Counted from the first letter of the stretch, positions 1 through 11,579 are shown. The stretch: 64,000 bases of DNA from CAWBCR01 sp963787375 (GCA_963787375.1 CAWBCR010000017.1:620001-684000), one strand, 5' to 3'. Notes: a model not told the origin generated them from the sequence alone. Numbers and translations are program-made.

Positions 1-456
1 GCAGTAGTTGTTGGCCTAGCCGTGATCCTTGCCGCGTGCGCCGTGCCGGCGCAGACGCCCCAGCCCACCACGGCCCCGACACCCACGCCGACGACCGCGC
101 CGGCAGCAGCAGGAGTGGTCGACATGGCCTCGCTGGTCGACGCGCTGAATGCGCACGGCGCGAGCGTCCACCTGATGGACCCGCTGATCGGCACGGCGCT
201 GGGCGATAAGGAATATGGCCTGACGGTGAACGGGGAGAACCTGCAGGTGTACGACTACGCCGATGCATCCGCCGCCGGGGCTGCAGCCGCCACCGTTTCA
301 AAGGATGGTGCGCAGGTCGATGGCACGGCGATGGACTGGGGCGCCGATCCGCACATGTACCTGGCAGGGCACATCATTGTGGTCTACATCGGCAGTGACC
401 AGTCGGTAATGGACGCGCTGAGCACGGTGATGGGGCCGCAGTTCGCCGGCAAATAG
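1..456 (+). CDS. Putative lipoprotein, 5' end outside window
   Basis: The frame is open from base 1 and reads AVVVGLAVILAAC, the end of a lipoprotein signal peptide. The lipobox is LAAC, with the modified Cys at bases 37-39, so the true start lies upstream of the window and an internal GTG at 22 is not the start. A Thr/Pro/Ala linker follows (codons 14-38), typical of surface lipoproteins tethered to the outer face of the membrane. The remaining ~105 residues form a small soluble domain I do not recognise, with no Cys or obvious catalytic motif. The gene converges on rluD and shares a hairpin terminator with it. Function unknown. Confidence 0.8.
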   Translation, partial: AVVVGLAVILAACAVPAQTPQPTTAPTPTPTTAPAAAGVVDMASLVDALNAHGASVHLMDPLIGTALGDKEYGLTVNGENLQVYDYADASAAGAAAATVSKDGAQVDGTAMDWGADPHMYLAGHIIVVYIGSDQSVMDALSTVMGPQFAGK

Positions 457-475
457 AACTGCCAACCTGACGGAA

Positions 476-500
476 GAGGCCGGGCAACGTGCCCGGCCTC
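476..500. terminator. Bidirectional hairpin between convergent genes
   Basis: An 11-bp perfect stem (GAGGCCGGGCA / TGCCCGGCCTC) with a 3-base loop lies 20 bases after the lipoprotein stop and abuts the rluD stop on the other strand. There is no long T run on either side. The same GCCGGGC-core hairpin recurs after gyrB and after the fumarase beta gene. Confidence 0.7.
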
Positions 501-1408
501 TATGATTCTCCGTCCCAATCCGCGCCCAGGTTGCGCCGCAGCTTATTGAGCACGTCTTCGAGCGCGGCGGGCAGTGGTGCGTTGAACTTCAGCCGCTCGC
601 CGGTCGAGGGTGAATCGATGTGCAGATCGGCGGCGTGCAGGAACAGCCGTGACATCTTGATGCGCTGCTTGCGGCGTCCGTACACGTCGTCGCCGACCAG
701 CGGGTAACCCAGCCACGCCATGTGTACGCGGATCTGGTGGGTGCGCCCGGTGTGCAGTTCGACGGATAGCAGCGCGTGCTCGCCAAAGTCTTCGAGCAAA
801 TCGTAGCGCGTCGACGCCTCACGACCACCTCGTACGACGGCCATCCGCTTGCGCTGCTTCGGATCGCGGCCCATGGGGGCTTCGATCACCCCACTGCTGG
901 AAGACGGTACTCCTTCGACCAGGGCATAATACCGCTTGTAGACGGTGTGCGCGGCGAACTGCTTTTGAAGCGCGCGCAGCGCGGCGCGCGTGCGGGCCAT
1001 CACGATGGCGCCTGAGGTATCTTTGTCGAGCCGGTGGACGATGCCCGCGCGCTCCTGTGGGCCGACACGCAGCATCTCAGGCCAGCGGGCCAGCGCGGCG
1101 TTCACCAGGGTACCGGTGCGATTGCCGTAAGCCGGGTGAACGACCATGCCGGCAGGCTTGTTGATAGCCACCAGGTCGGCATCCTCATACAGCACGTCCA
1201 AGGGAATCGGCTCTGGCAGGACGCGCTCCTCTTCGGGCTGCGGCAGGATCACTGTGACCAAATCGCCGACGCCGACGCGATACGAGGGCTTGGCCGGTGC
1301 GCCGTTGACGCGCACCTGCTCGTCTTTGATCAGGCGCTGGGCTTCGGTGCGGCTGAGGTCTTTGACCGATGCCGCGACAAACTGGTCGAGGCGCTGGCCT
1401 TCCTGCAT
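500..1408 (-). CDS. rluD: RluD-family 23S rRNA pseudouridine synthase
   Basis: 302 aa, the usual length for RluA/RluD enzymes that isomerise uridines in 23S rRNA. Residues 1-55 are an S4 RNA-binding domain (DQFVA...RVNG pattern). The catalytic domain follows, with the signature GIVHRLDKDTSG at residues 122-133; D128 is the expected catalytic aspartate. The later GRTHQIRVH motif is also present and typical. The start is the ATG at 1408. A stop hairpin lies directly behind the gene. RluD versus RluC or other family members cannot be settled by eye; RluD is favoured by the motif context and the S4 domain. Confidence 0.9.
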   Translation of the reverse strand: MQEGQRLDQFVAASVKDLSRTEAQRLIKDEQVRVNGAPAKPSYRVGVGDLVTVILPQPEEERVLPEPIPLDVLYEDADLVAINKPAGMVVHPAYGNRTGTLVNAALARWPEMLRVGPQERAGIVHRLDKDTSGAIVMARTRAALRALQKQFAAHTVYKRYYALVEGVPSSSSGVIEAPMGRDPKQRKRMAVVRGGREASTRYDLLEDFGEHALLSVELHTGRTHQIRVHMAWLGYPLVGDDVYGRRKQRIKMSRLFLHAADLHIDSPSTGERLKFNAPLPAALEDVLNKLRRNLGADWDGES

Positions 1409-1483
1409 CGGCGGTCAGAACGATGGGTTGTTGTGGGGGCAAGTTAAACATGGCGGCAGGGCGAAGGATAGCCGCACGGCGCG

Positions 1484-1834
1484 CTACTGCTCTTCATGAC
1501 GGCGGGCGCAGTCCATGCAGAAGCGAGCGTAGGGAATGGCTTTGAGGCGGGCGTAGTCGATGGGCTTGCCGCAGTCGCGGCAGACGCCATACGTGCCGTT
1601 ATCCATGCGGGCCAGCGCACGCTCGACTTCGTATAACATGCGCTCCACGTTACGGCGAACGGCCATGCCGGCAGCCTGATCGAACGCCTCGGTGGCGTCA
1701 TCGGCTTGGTGCGTGCTGTAGCCCATGCCCCCTTCCGGTGGGAGTTGGTTCTCTGCGAGAGCGGCCAGCTCTGACTGGAGCCGGGTGCGCTCCTGCTCCA
1801 GTTTCACCTTCAGTTCCTCGTAAGAGACAGCCAT
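1484..1834 (-). CDS. DksA/TraR-family C4 zinc-finger protein
   Basis: 116 aa. The N-terminal ~75 residues are predicted helical (EELKVKLEQERTRLQSEL), as in the coiled coil of DksA. The C-terminal finger has four cysteines, C85-x2-C88 (CRDCG) and C106-x2-C109 (CMDCA), spaced as in DksA/TraR. Family members bind the RNA polymerase secondary channel or act as general stress regulators. It lacks a clear DksA-type Asp pair at a coiled-coil tip, so a DksA-like role is only inferred. Its start has upstream GGAGG and AAGGGG. Confidence 0.85.
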   Translation of the reverse strand: MAVSYEELKVKLEQERTRLQSELAALAENQLPPEGGMGYSTHQADDATEAFDQAAGMAVRRNVERMLYEVERALARMDNGTYGVCRDCGKPIDYARLKAIPYARFCMDCARRHEEQ

Positions 1835-1958
1835 TTCCCCTTACCTCCGCGAAGTAAAGCTCAATTCTACCCGGCCCACGCTGACTCGCCAAATGAAGCA
1901 GGAAGAATCGGCAAACCGCGATAATCGCCGCCACGGTCCGCGTGAGGTGAAACGAACA

Positions 1959-1981
1959 GGGGCGCGGCATTGCCGCGCCCC
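1959..1981 (-). terminator. Hairpin after ileS, REP-like palindrome
   Basis: GGGGCGCGGCA and TGCCGCGCCCC are perfect 11-bp arms around a single T, so 23 bases are almost fully palindromic. It lies 20 bases past the ileS stop and is followed on the minus strand by TGTTCGTTTC, compatible with weak intrinsic termination. It resembles the 20-base palindrome at 8329-8348 and may belong to the same dispersed family. Confidence 0.6.
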
Positions 1982-2001
1982 ACAGGTTTCCGGTGCTCCG
2001 A

Positions 2002-5181
<3,180 letters not shown>

Positions 5182-5352
5182 CGATCCTCCCATTCAGTGT
5201 GCAGACAAGACTCGACTCAGAACCCATCACGGTATGAGCCCGGCTGCACGCTGAATGGATCGAGGCGCGGCGAAACGCTGCGCCATAGGATCACCCCCCT
5301 TGAGTAGCCCTGATGATGTCATAAGCCTGATCGTGATTCCTCCATGCCGTTA
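5182..5352 (-). promoter_or_regulatory. Structured leader of ileS
   Basis: 171 bases with no coding sense. On the minus strand the RNA can form a 9-bp stem with a 3-base loop (5264-5284) followed by a longer stem: arm 5251-5258 plus 5244-5249 pairs with arm 5190-5197 plus 5199-5204 (14 pairs, one mismatch). The second stem ends inside the GGGAGG Shine-Dalgarno (5186-5191), so folding could limit ribosome access. I found no canonical T-box sequence here. Confidence 0.5.
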
Positions 5353-6138
5353 CTATTTTTTGAGTTCCCGTAGCTCGGCAAGCGCAGCGTCCAGATCGTG
5401 CTTGAGCTGGGCGTGAAGCTCGGCAAGCAGGTCGCGGCCCTGCGCAGCCGCCTCCTGGGTATGCGACCACACGCGGGCCAGGTCGCCGTGACGCAGGTCA
5501 AAGACCTGGCCCTCTAACCTGACGATCAAGCCCTCAAGCGCGGCCAGCCGGTGACGCTGCTGGTCGGCCAGCGTGGCGTCGATCACGGCAGGTAAATTTG
5601 AGCTGCGGGTGCGCTGCATGCTGGCCATGATCTCCAACGCTGCCTCGTTGCGATTGGCGTACGCCTGGCTGGCCTCGGTCATCACCTGGCGGCCCCGCTC
5701 GCGCTTATCAGGCGGGAGCAGGTCCGGGTGGGAGTGAATGACCACCTCGGTAAACAGGCTCTGCAGCTTCTCGGACGCTTGCGGCGCTTCGATCCTGAAG
5801 CGGCTCACATCGCCGGGCACCGGCTTGCCCTTCCACACACGCTCGTACTGCTCTTGCACCGGAACGTAGTCGCCGAAATTGACGAGCCGGCTCAGGGCTG
5901 TGTCAGCCTCACCGGCTTCCTGCGCGCCGCGGTCACCCAGCGCAAAACGCCGGTCGGCGATCTGGCGCTGGATAGCCACTAACTGTTCATGATAGGCCAG
6001 TACATCGCGCTTGTAGCGGGCCAGAAACGAACCCATCGCGTGCATGAGGTCGGTTAGCTCGGCGGCTACTCCGCCGAGCCGGCTCTCAAGCTGGGCGATG
6101 CGGCTGCTCACCTTCGCCATTTCCTGAGGGTCCACCAT
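5353..6138 (-). CDS. Coiled-coil protein with J-domain-like segment
   Basis: 261 aa. Residues 1-75 and ~185-261 are predicted coiled coil (regular Leu/Ala heptads, many Glu/Arg/Gln). The middle contains LFTEVVIHSHPDLLPPDKR, where HPD (137-139) and the following helix-forming segment resemble the J domain that activates Hsp70/DnaK. Proteins with this architecture are often annotated as DnaJ-domain or hypothetical proteins. No DnaK is nearby. It sits between an unknown gene and ileS in the T-box-headed minus-strand cluster, suggesting co-transcription. I infer a co-chaperone role only from the HPD motif. Confidence 0.8.
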   Translation of the reverse strand: MVDPQEMAKVSSRIAQLESRLGGVAAELTDLMHAMGSFLARYKRDVLAYHEQLVAIQRQIADRRFALGDRGAQEAGEADTALSRLVNFGDYVPVQEQYERVWKGKPVPGDVSRFRIEAPQASEKLQSLFTEVVIHSHPDLLPPDKRERGRQVMTEASQAYANRNEAALEIMASMQRTRSSNLPAVIDATLADQQRHRLAALEGLIVRLEGQVFDLRHGDLARVWSHTQEAAAQGRDLLAELHAQLKHDLDAALAELRELKK

Positions 6139-6177
6139 GACGCCAGTCGTCTCCTCTGCCAGAATGCCCGCAGGCGG

Positions 6178-6879
6178 TCAGCCCGTGCAGGCGGCCAGAA
6201 TGAAATCGAAACCCTTGTCCTCGTAATACCAGCGCAGCGGCACACCGCGCGCATCGTACCAGGCCTCGGCCTTCACGCCATCGCTGAGCGTGATGACGAA
6301 GAGATAGGCCTCGTCAAAGATGCCGGCAGGGACGGTGCAGACGTCGAGGCCTAGCGGGCGCACCTCGAAACGCAGCGACCGCCCGCGCAGAACGTCTTCG
6401 CCGGGGGCCCACAGGTCGGGGCTGAAGATGGGCAGCATCCGCGACGTGCCCTCCTCAGCCGTAGCGCGAAAGGCGCGCCACACGTATTCATGCGCAATCA
6501 TCGGATGATAGTCAATTCCGTAATGGGCGGCAATTTCGACCTTCTCCAGGTGGCGAGAGTAACCCTTGGCCTGGCGCGCCACGCGGATCAATGCATCCTC
6601 GAAGGTGTACTGGGCCGCAGCGTCGACGCCGCCGGTGGTCATAAAGCGCAGCCGCAGCCAGTCCGGGCTGCCGTCGGGTCGGCGGTGAAAGTGCGTGATC
6701 AGGCTGACACCGTCCATCTGGCGGCCATCCACGTCGGCACGGACGATCTCGGTGCCATCCGGCAGATGTGTCACCTGCCAGTACTCGACCTGCCCGGTCG
6801 GCTCGCCGTTTACGAGGTAGCGATACTCGCCCTGATAGGCCAGCGTTTCTTCGCGAGAGACTGCATGCAGCATGCGCAC
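6178..6879 (-). CDS. Conserved hypothetical protein
   Basis: 233 aa, soluble, no signal peptide or membrane segment. I do not recognise the family. It is rich in aromatic residues and predicted beta strands (LRLRFMTTGG, YTFEDALIRV, LRWYYEDKGFDF) and ends in ACTG. The start is GTG at 6879, overlapping the TAG stop of the upstream alaX-like gene by one base (TAGTG), which implies translational coupling; an ATG at 6873 is the alternative. It is probably in the same transcript as the AlaX homologue and the J-domain protein. Confidence 0.75.
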   Translation of the reverse strand: MRMLHAVSREETLAYQGEYRYLVNGEPTGQVEYWQVTHLPDGTEIVRADVDGRQMDGVSLITHFHRRPDGSPDWLRLRFMTTGGVDAAAQYTFEDALIRVARQAKGYSRHLEKVEIAAHYGIDYHPMIAHEYVWRAFRATAEEGTSRMLPIFSPDLWAPGEDVLRGRSLRFEVRPLGLDVCTVPAGIFDEAYLFVITLSDGVKAEAWYDARGVPLRWYYEDKGFDFILAACTG

Positions 6880-7598
6880 TAGGGTTCTATCTCCAGATAG
6901 ATGCGTTTATTGATTTTACCCTTACTCTTGTAGTCGACCACTCGCAGGTGGCCCACCTCGGACGTGTTATGCACATGCGTGCCACCATCGGCCTGAAGGT
7001 CGAGGCCAACAAGCTCCACAGTGCGAACTTCCTGGATGCCCTCAGGCAGCAGGTTGATCTTGGTGCGGATCAGGTCGGGTATCTGGAACGCCTCAGCGCG
7101 CGGCAGGATTTTGACGTGCACGTCGCGCGCGGCGGCGACTTCGGCATTGATCCGCTCCTCAATCTCGGCGACCAGCTCCTGCCGCATCGTCTCGAACTCA
7201 AAGTCCATGCGCCCGCTGAGCGGTTCCATGTTGCCGCCGGTGACCTGCGCGCCGTAATCGCGCCACACGACCCCGCACAGGATGTGCATGGCGGTGTGCG
7301 TGCGCATCAACTGGTAGCGGCGCTCCCAGTCGATCTTGCCCACTGCGCCGTCGCCTACCGCCGGCAGCGGGTCGCCTTCGACGACGTGCAGGACGTCCGT
7401 GCCGGCCTTTTTGACGCGGCTGACAGGGTAGGCGCGCCCGCCGATGGTCAGCGTGCCCTCGTCGTTGGGCTGGCCGCCGCCGCCGGGGTAGAAGGCGCTG
7501 CGGTCGAGGATCACGGCATGGCTGTCGGCGTCAAGGCCGGTGACGGCAGCCTCAAACTGCTTGAGATAACTGTCGGTCTGATACAACAAATCGGTCAT
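6879..7598 (-). CDS. alaX: AlaX-type alanyl-tRNA editing protein
   Basis: 239 aa, homologous to the editing half of AlaRS. Such proteins hydrolyse Ser- or Gly-tRNA-Ala in trans. The N-terminal segment RSAFYPGGGGQPND is the conserved beta-barrel signature. The first zinc motif HTAMH is at 101-105 and the second, DGGTH, at 204-208. In the family the second motif is normally C-x3-H; here the Cys position is Asp204. The start is the ATG at 7598, preceded by GGAAGAGGACGGAG. The frame stays open further upstream, but that sequence is the T-box leader. It is the first gene of a minus-strand series ending in ileS. Confidence 0.9.
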   Translation of the reverse strand: MTDLLYQTDSYLKQFEAAVTGLDADSHAVILDRSAFYPGGGGQPNDEGTLTIGGRAYPVSRVKKAGTDVLHVVEGDPLPAVGDGAVGKIDWERRYQLMRTHTAMHILCGVVWRDYGAQVTGGNMEPLSGRMDFEFETMRQELVAEIEERINAEVAAARDVHVKILPRAEAFQIPDLIRTKINLLPEGIQEVRTVELVGLDLQADGGTHVHNTSEVGHLRVVDYKSKGKINKRIYLEIEP

Positions 7599-7903
7599 GG
7601 CTCCGTCCTCTTCCGGCCTGCATAGAAAACTAACGCCCTCGATCCCGACAAGGGACGAGAGCGCAGCCTCCCGCGGTACCACCCTTATTCCGGGCATGCC
7701 CGGCAACTCATCAACCGCACGATGGCGGCTGTGCCTGGATAACGGGCGGCGGGCCCGGCGCGGCCTTATGAGCTGCGGAAGCGGCTTTCGGGCGGCGGCT
7801 CCGGAGTGATTTTCGGCGGGGCCAACATGCCCGGCTTGCACCAGCCCCGGGCTCGCTGGATGTGGGAGTCCGCGTACTCGTCTCCATCACAGCCTGTCAC
7901 TTT
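7599..7903 (-). ncRNA. T-box leader, probable Ile specifier
   Basis: On the minus strand this leader carries the invariant T-box sequence AGGGTGGTACCGCGG (bases 7685-7671). Stem I hallmarks are the GACGAGTAC loop-E element near 7873-7881 and the apical GGTG/GCAAG region near 7835-7847. The 3' side of the specifier loop reads GAAAATCACTCCGGAG; aligning GAA and the purine after the codon makes ATC (7810-7808) the specifier. A competing terminator follows: arms 7659-7652 and 7646-7638 with a TTGTC-type loop, then GTTAGTTTTC. Uncharged tRNA should stabilise the antiterminator and allow read-through into the alaX-to-ileS series. Confidence 0.88.
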
Positions 7904-7909
7904 CGCGTC

Positions 7910-7939
7910 ATGATACCATAGCGCGTGGGGCACAGTCAA
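7910..7939 (-). promoter_or_regulatory. Sigma-70 type promoter of the T-box transcript
   Basis: Minus-strand TTGACT (7939-7934), an 18-base spacer and TATCAT (7915-7910). The predicted transcript start at about 7903 is just before the T-box stem I, which supports the assignment. Confidence 0.65.
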
Positions 7940-8096
7940 CACGGGCGGCGGGGCGAAGGGGGTTTTGTAACGCAGGAATCGGCAACGCTCGTTACAGGGC
8001 GGCAGGCGGTGGCCAGCACCCGCCACACTGTCACCGAGACACAGCCGGCGCTGGGTGCACAAGCAGGCGGCACTGATGAGAAAAACCATCAAGGAA

Positions 8097-8147
8097 TTTT
8101 GTCACGCCATTTTGGGACCATTTCCGGTCACACGAGCCGTGACAAAA
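8097..8147. repeat. 10-bp inverted repeat, possible operator
   Basis: TTTTGTCACG (8097-8106) and CGTGACAAAA (8138-8147) are perfect inverted copies separated by 31 bases (centre to centre 41, about four helical turns). There is no T run after the second arm, so it is not an intrinsic terminator. It lies between the T-box promoter and the promoter of the membrane-protein gene. Confidence 0.45.
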
Positions 8148-8328
8148 ATAGGTATGCACCGATTCGCCATGCCCAGAATGCGGGCCATTCTCACCACATC
8201 GGGGGCCCGGTGAAGGGGTCACCACGCCGTGCGGCATCCTGATGATCACAATCATTGTAGCGGATTCTTGAATGCTGCCGAGCACTGCAATTGTTTCTCG
8301 ACTATGGATCGGCCAGCGGGCATAAAGT

Positions 8329-8348
8329 GGGCACGGCATGCCGTGCCC
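8329..8348. repeat. 20-base perfect palindrome
   Basis: GGGCACGGCATGCCGTGCCC is fully self-complementary. Palindromes of this form occur as dispersed intergenic repeats in many GC-rich genomes. It is similar in style to 1959-1981. Confidence 0.55.
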
Positions 8349-8501
8349 CGACCGGTGGAGGCGGGATGTTCGCGAGCGCACCCGACGATATGAAATATTT
8401 GTTCTGATCTGGTAAAATAAAGAGGTGTATTCGCGCCAAAACCGGCGCATGATGGCGGTTGTGCAGCGCCTCACACAATCGCGCTGAGGGCCGGCGTGTG
8501 G

Positions 8502-8507
8502 TAGAAT
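8502..8507 (+). promoter_or_regulatory. -10 box eight bases before the ATG
   Basis: TAGAAT at 8502-8507 followed by AAGCACTT and the ATG at 8516. Transcription would begin at or within two bases of the start codon, implying a leaderless mRNA; no Shine-Dalgarno is present. Confidence 0.5.
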
Positions 8508-8515
8508 AAGCACTT

Positions 8516-9553
8516 ATGGACACTGAGAGCTTTACAGCGCCGGCGCCCCCTGTCGGCGTTATTGAGTCGCTTACGCAAGGGTTCGAGACAATCGCCGCAC
8601 GGCTGACGCTGGTAGCGCTGCCCCTCCTGCTGGGCTTAGTGCTGTGGGTGGGGCCGCGCATCTCGTTTGCCCCGGCGATTGACACCATCGTCAACGGCTA
8701 TTACAGCCAGTTGTGGAAGCCGTTCGTGGTGAGCGTGAACCCTGACATGGACGCGCAGTGGCCTCAGTTAGCGGATATGATGCGGACGGCGCTGGGCGAT
8801 ACCTTCACCCAGTACATCCCGGTGATCGGCCTGCCGGCGCTGCTGGCAGGCCGCGAGGCCAAGCCGCTGCCGTTCGACTACCAGCCGGCGGTGTGGGAGA
8901 TCGATACGCCGCTTGGTCTGCTGGGGTTCCGGCTGGCGATGCTGGCGGTGGGGCTGGTGCTGGTCAGTGTGTACGTGGCGCTGATCGCGCAGCAGGTCCA
9001 GAACGGGGAGATCCGGCTAGCAGCGATGTTCCGCAGGCTGCCGGTCCAGGCGCTGTGGCTGACGCTGCTGGCAATCGCGCTGCCGGTGCTGCTGGTGATC
9101 ATCTACATGCCGTTCGCGTTCATGGCTGTCGGCTTCGCGATGTTCAGCCAGTTTCTGTCGGCAGTGGTCGACTGGGCAGGGCGGCTGCTGGTCCTGTGGC
9201 TGGTGCTGTTCCTGGTCTTTACCATACATGGCATCTTCATGAACGGGCGCGGGCTGCTGGGCGCGCTGTGGGACAGCGTGCGCGTGGTGCAGTGGAACAT
9301 GTCGGCGACGATGCTGCTACTGCTGCTGATCCTGGCGATCAACCTGGCGCTGGGCTACGTGTGGTCGCTGCCACCAACCGGGTCATGGCTGGCGGTGGTG
9401 GGCATCATGGGGCACGCGCTGATCAGCACGGCGCTGATCGCCGCAACCTGTGTGTTCTTCAAAGATCGCTATCGCTACTGGCGCGAGATGCGCGCCGAGC
9501 TGCTGATGGAGCTGGAACGCCGGCGCGCGCAGCAGGGAAATGAACAACCGTAA
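8516..9553 (+). CDS. Polytopic membrane protein of unknown function
   Basis: 345 aa. About six to seven hydrophobic helices: ~31-50, ~100-112 (weak), ~138-160, ~178-200, ~202-245 (two), ~262-285 and ~290-312. The C-terminus is basic and cytoplasmic-looking (RRRAQQ). The loop after helix 1 (residues ~50-105) is soluble and probably outside. No transporter or enzyme signature was seen. It lies 56 bases upstream of gyrB on the same strand and has a leaderless-type promoter. Confidence 0.8.
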   Translation: MDTESFTAPAPPVGVIESLTQGFETIAARLTLVALPLLLGLVLWVGPRISFAPAIDTIVNGYYSQLWKPFVVSVNPDMDAQWPQLADMMRTALGDTFTQYIPVIGLPALLAGREAKPLPFDYQPAVWEIDTPLGLLGFRLAMLAVGLVLVSVYVALIAQQVQNGEIRLAAMFRRLPVQALWLTLLAIALPVLLVIIYMPFAFMAVGFAMFSQFLSAVVDWAGRLLVLWLVLFLVFTIHGIFMNGRGLLGALWDSVRVVQWNMSATMLLLLLILAINLALGYVWSLPPTGSWLAVVGIMGHALISTALIAATCVFFKDRYRYWREMRAELLMELERRRAQQGNEQP

Positions 9554-9609
9554 GCGCTGCCGGGTTGTATCGCTAACCGGGATAGAACTGTCGTAGAGAA
9601 GGATAGAGT

Positions 9610-11550
9610 ATGGCGCGTAACCAGGACGTCAAGAACGAGGTCAAATACGACGAAAGCACGATCATCCACCTGGATGGCATTCAGGCCGTCCGGAAACGCC
9701 CTGGCATGTACGTGGGCGGCACCGACCTGCACGCGCTGCACCACCTGGTGTACGAGGTTGTCGACAACTCCATCGACGAGGCGCTGGGCGGCTACTGTGA
9801 CACCATCAACGTCGCCCTGCGCAAAGACGGCGGCGTGACGGTGTCTGACGACGGGCGCGGCATCCCGGTCGGCATCCACCCCACGGAGGGGATCTCGACG
9901 CTGCAACTGGTAATGACCGAGCTGCACGCCGGCGGCAAGTTTGGCGGCGGCGGCTACAAAGTGTCCGGCGGGCTGCATGGCGTCGGCGTGACGGCGGTCA
10001 ACGCACTGTCAACCGGCTGCGAGGTCGAGGTGCGCGTGCAGGATGGCTACCTGTATCGCCAGCGCTACAAGCAGGGCATCCCGCTGGCCGACGTGGAGAA
10101 GGTCCGAAAGCACGACGGGCGAACCGGCACAACGACGACTTTCTGGCCCGACCCGACCATCTTCCCTGATACAGACTTCAAGTTCGACACGCTGATGCAG
10201 CGCTTCCGCGAGATGGCGTTCGTGACGCGCGGGGTGACGATCCACCTGCGCGACGAGCGGGTAGAGCCTTTCCCGCGCGAGATGTCGTTCTACTTTGAGG
10301 GTGGGATCGCGTCGTTTGTGCGATTCCTCAACCGCAACCGCAACCCCCTGCACGCGGTGGTGTACGGCCAGCGGGCGTTCGAAGTGGAGAACGTGGGGAC
10401 CGTCGAGATCGAGTTCGCGCTGCAATATGCGGACTACTACAGCGAATCGGTGCTGACCTTCGCCAACACGATCAACACGCCTGACGGCGGCACGCACCTG
10501 GAAGGTCTGCGCGCTGCGCTGACCCGCGCCATCAACTACTACGGGCGGCAGGCCGGGGCGCTGAAAGACAGCGACCCGAACTTCACCGGCGACGACACGC
10601 GCGAGGGCCTGACGGCGATTGTGAGCATCAAGCACCCTGACCCGCAGTTCGAGAGCCAGACCAAGGTCAAGCTGATGAACTCGGAAGTCAAGGGGCTGGT
10701 GCAGTCGGTGGTCAACGACGCGTTTGGCGAGTTCCTGCAAACCGACAACCGGGGCGCGAAGGCCATCTACGAGAAGACGCTGGTCTCGGCGCGGGCGCGG
10801 ATCGCGTCGAAGCGGGCCAGGGACCTGATCCGGTCGAGCCCGCTGCAAAGCACGACGCTGCCTGGCAAGCTGGCCGATTGCTCATCAACTGACGCTTCAC
10901 AGTCAGAGCTGTACCTCGTCGAGGGCGACAGCGCAGGTGGCAGCGCCAAGCAGGGCCGCGACCGGCACTTCCAGGCGATCCTGCCGCTGCGTGGGAAGAT
11001 CCTCAACACCGAGCGTGCCCGGCTGGACAAGGTGCTGGACAACAAGGAAATCCAGGCGCTGATCTCGGCGCTGGGGGCGGGCATCGGGTCGGACTTCGAC
11101 CTGAGCAAGCTGCGCTACGGGCGGATCATCATCATGACCGACGCCGACGTCGACGGGGCGCACATCCGCACGCTGCTGCTGACGTTCTTCTTTCGCTACA
11201 TGCCGGAGCTGGTCGAGGGGGGGCACCTATACATCGCCCAGCCACCGTTGTACCTGTTAAAGAGCGGCAAGAAACAATCGTACGCCTACACCGAGACCGA
11301 GAAAGAGAAACTGGTGAAGGAATGGGGCGATAAGGCGGGCATCCAGCGCTACAAAGGCCTGGGAGAAATGAACCCCGAGCAGTTGTGGGAGACGACCATG
11401 GATCCCGGCAACCGCATCCTGATGCAGGTAACCATCGATGATGCGGCGGCAGCCGACCGGACGTTCGACATGCTGATGGGCAGCAGCGTCCCGCCGCGCC
11501 GCAAGTTCATCACCACGCATGCCAAAGCAGTGCGCAACCTCGACGTGTAA
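9610..11550 (+). CDS. gyrB: DNA gyrase subunit B
   Basis: 646 aa, type IIA topoisomerase ATPase subunit. The GHKL ATP site is EVVDNSIDEALGG, DDGRGIPVG and SGGLHGVGVTAVNALS. The TOPRIM metal-binding motifs are EGDSAGGSAKQGRD and TDADVDGAHIRTLL. The C-terminus ends PRRKFITTHA as in GyrB. GAAGGATAGAG precedes the ATG at 9610. No gyrA is adjacent. A ParE (topo IV) assignment is possible because many such lineages have only one pair; the length and the C-terminal motif favour GyrB. A strong hairpin terminator follows. Confidence 0.95.
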   Translation: MARNQDVKNEVKYDESTIIHLDGIQAVRKRPGMYVGGTDLHALHHLVYEVVDNSIDEALGGYCDTINVALRKDGGVTVSDDGRGIPVGIHPTEGISTLQLVMTELHAGGKFGGGGYKVSGGLHGVGVTAVNALSTGCEVEVRVQDGYLYRQRYKQGIPLADVEKVRKHDGRTGTTTTFWPDPTIFPDTDFKFDTLMQRFREMAFVTRGVTIHLRDERVEPFPREMSFYFEGGIASFVRFLNRNRNPLHAVVYGQRAFEVENVGTVEIEFALQYADYYSESVLTFANTINTPDGGTHLEGLRAALTRAINYYGRQAGALKDSDPNFTGDDTREGLTAIVSIKHPDPQFESQTKVKLMNSEVKGLVQSVVNDAFGEFLQTDNRGAKAIYEKTLVSARARIASKRARDLIRSSPLQSTTLPGKLADCSSTDASQSELYLVEGDSAGGSAKQGRDRHFQAILPLRGKILNTERARLDKVLDNKEIQALISALGAGIGSDFDLSKLRYGRIIIMTDADVDGAHIRTLLLTFFFRYMPELVEGGHLYIAQPPLYLLKSGKKQSYAYTETEKEKLVKEWGDKAGIQRYKGLGEMNPEQLWETTMDPGNRILMQVTIDDAAAADRTFDMLMGSSVPPRRKFITTHAKAVRNLDV

Positions 11551-11579
11551 AACGGCACGTGGTTTCTGGGAGATACAGG

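Larger units (their letters stand above)
7940..8501. other. Long intergenic region between divergent units
   Basis: About 560 bases without a credible gene; the open frames here have no Shine-Dalgarno and compositionally odd products. It contains two clear symmetric elements (8097-8147 and 8329-8348) and AT-rich tracts near 8400-8425 (GGTAAAATAAAG), and is bounded by promoters on both sides. Confidence 0.6.

Noticed and set aside
5194..5340. Second T-box directly upstream of ileS
   Set aside because: No GGTGG-ACCGCGG core and no terminator/antiterminator pair were found; only hairpins.
7599..7841. N-terminal extension of the AlaX frame
   Set aside because: These ~80 codons are the T-box leader; the AlaX fold begins at the ATG at 7598, which has a ribosome site.
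7925..8513. Open frames of 105 and 160 residues in the 7.9-8.5 kb gap
   Set aside because: No Shine-Dalgarno or family resemblance, unusual composition; the region is better read as intergenic with repeats.
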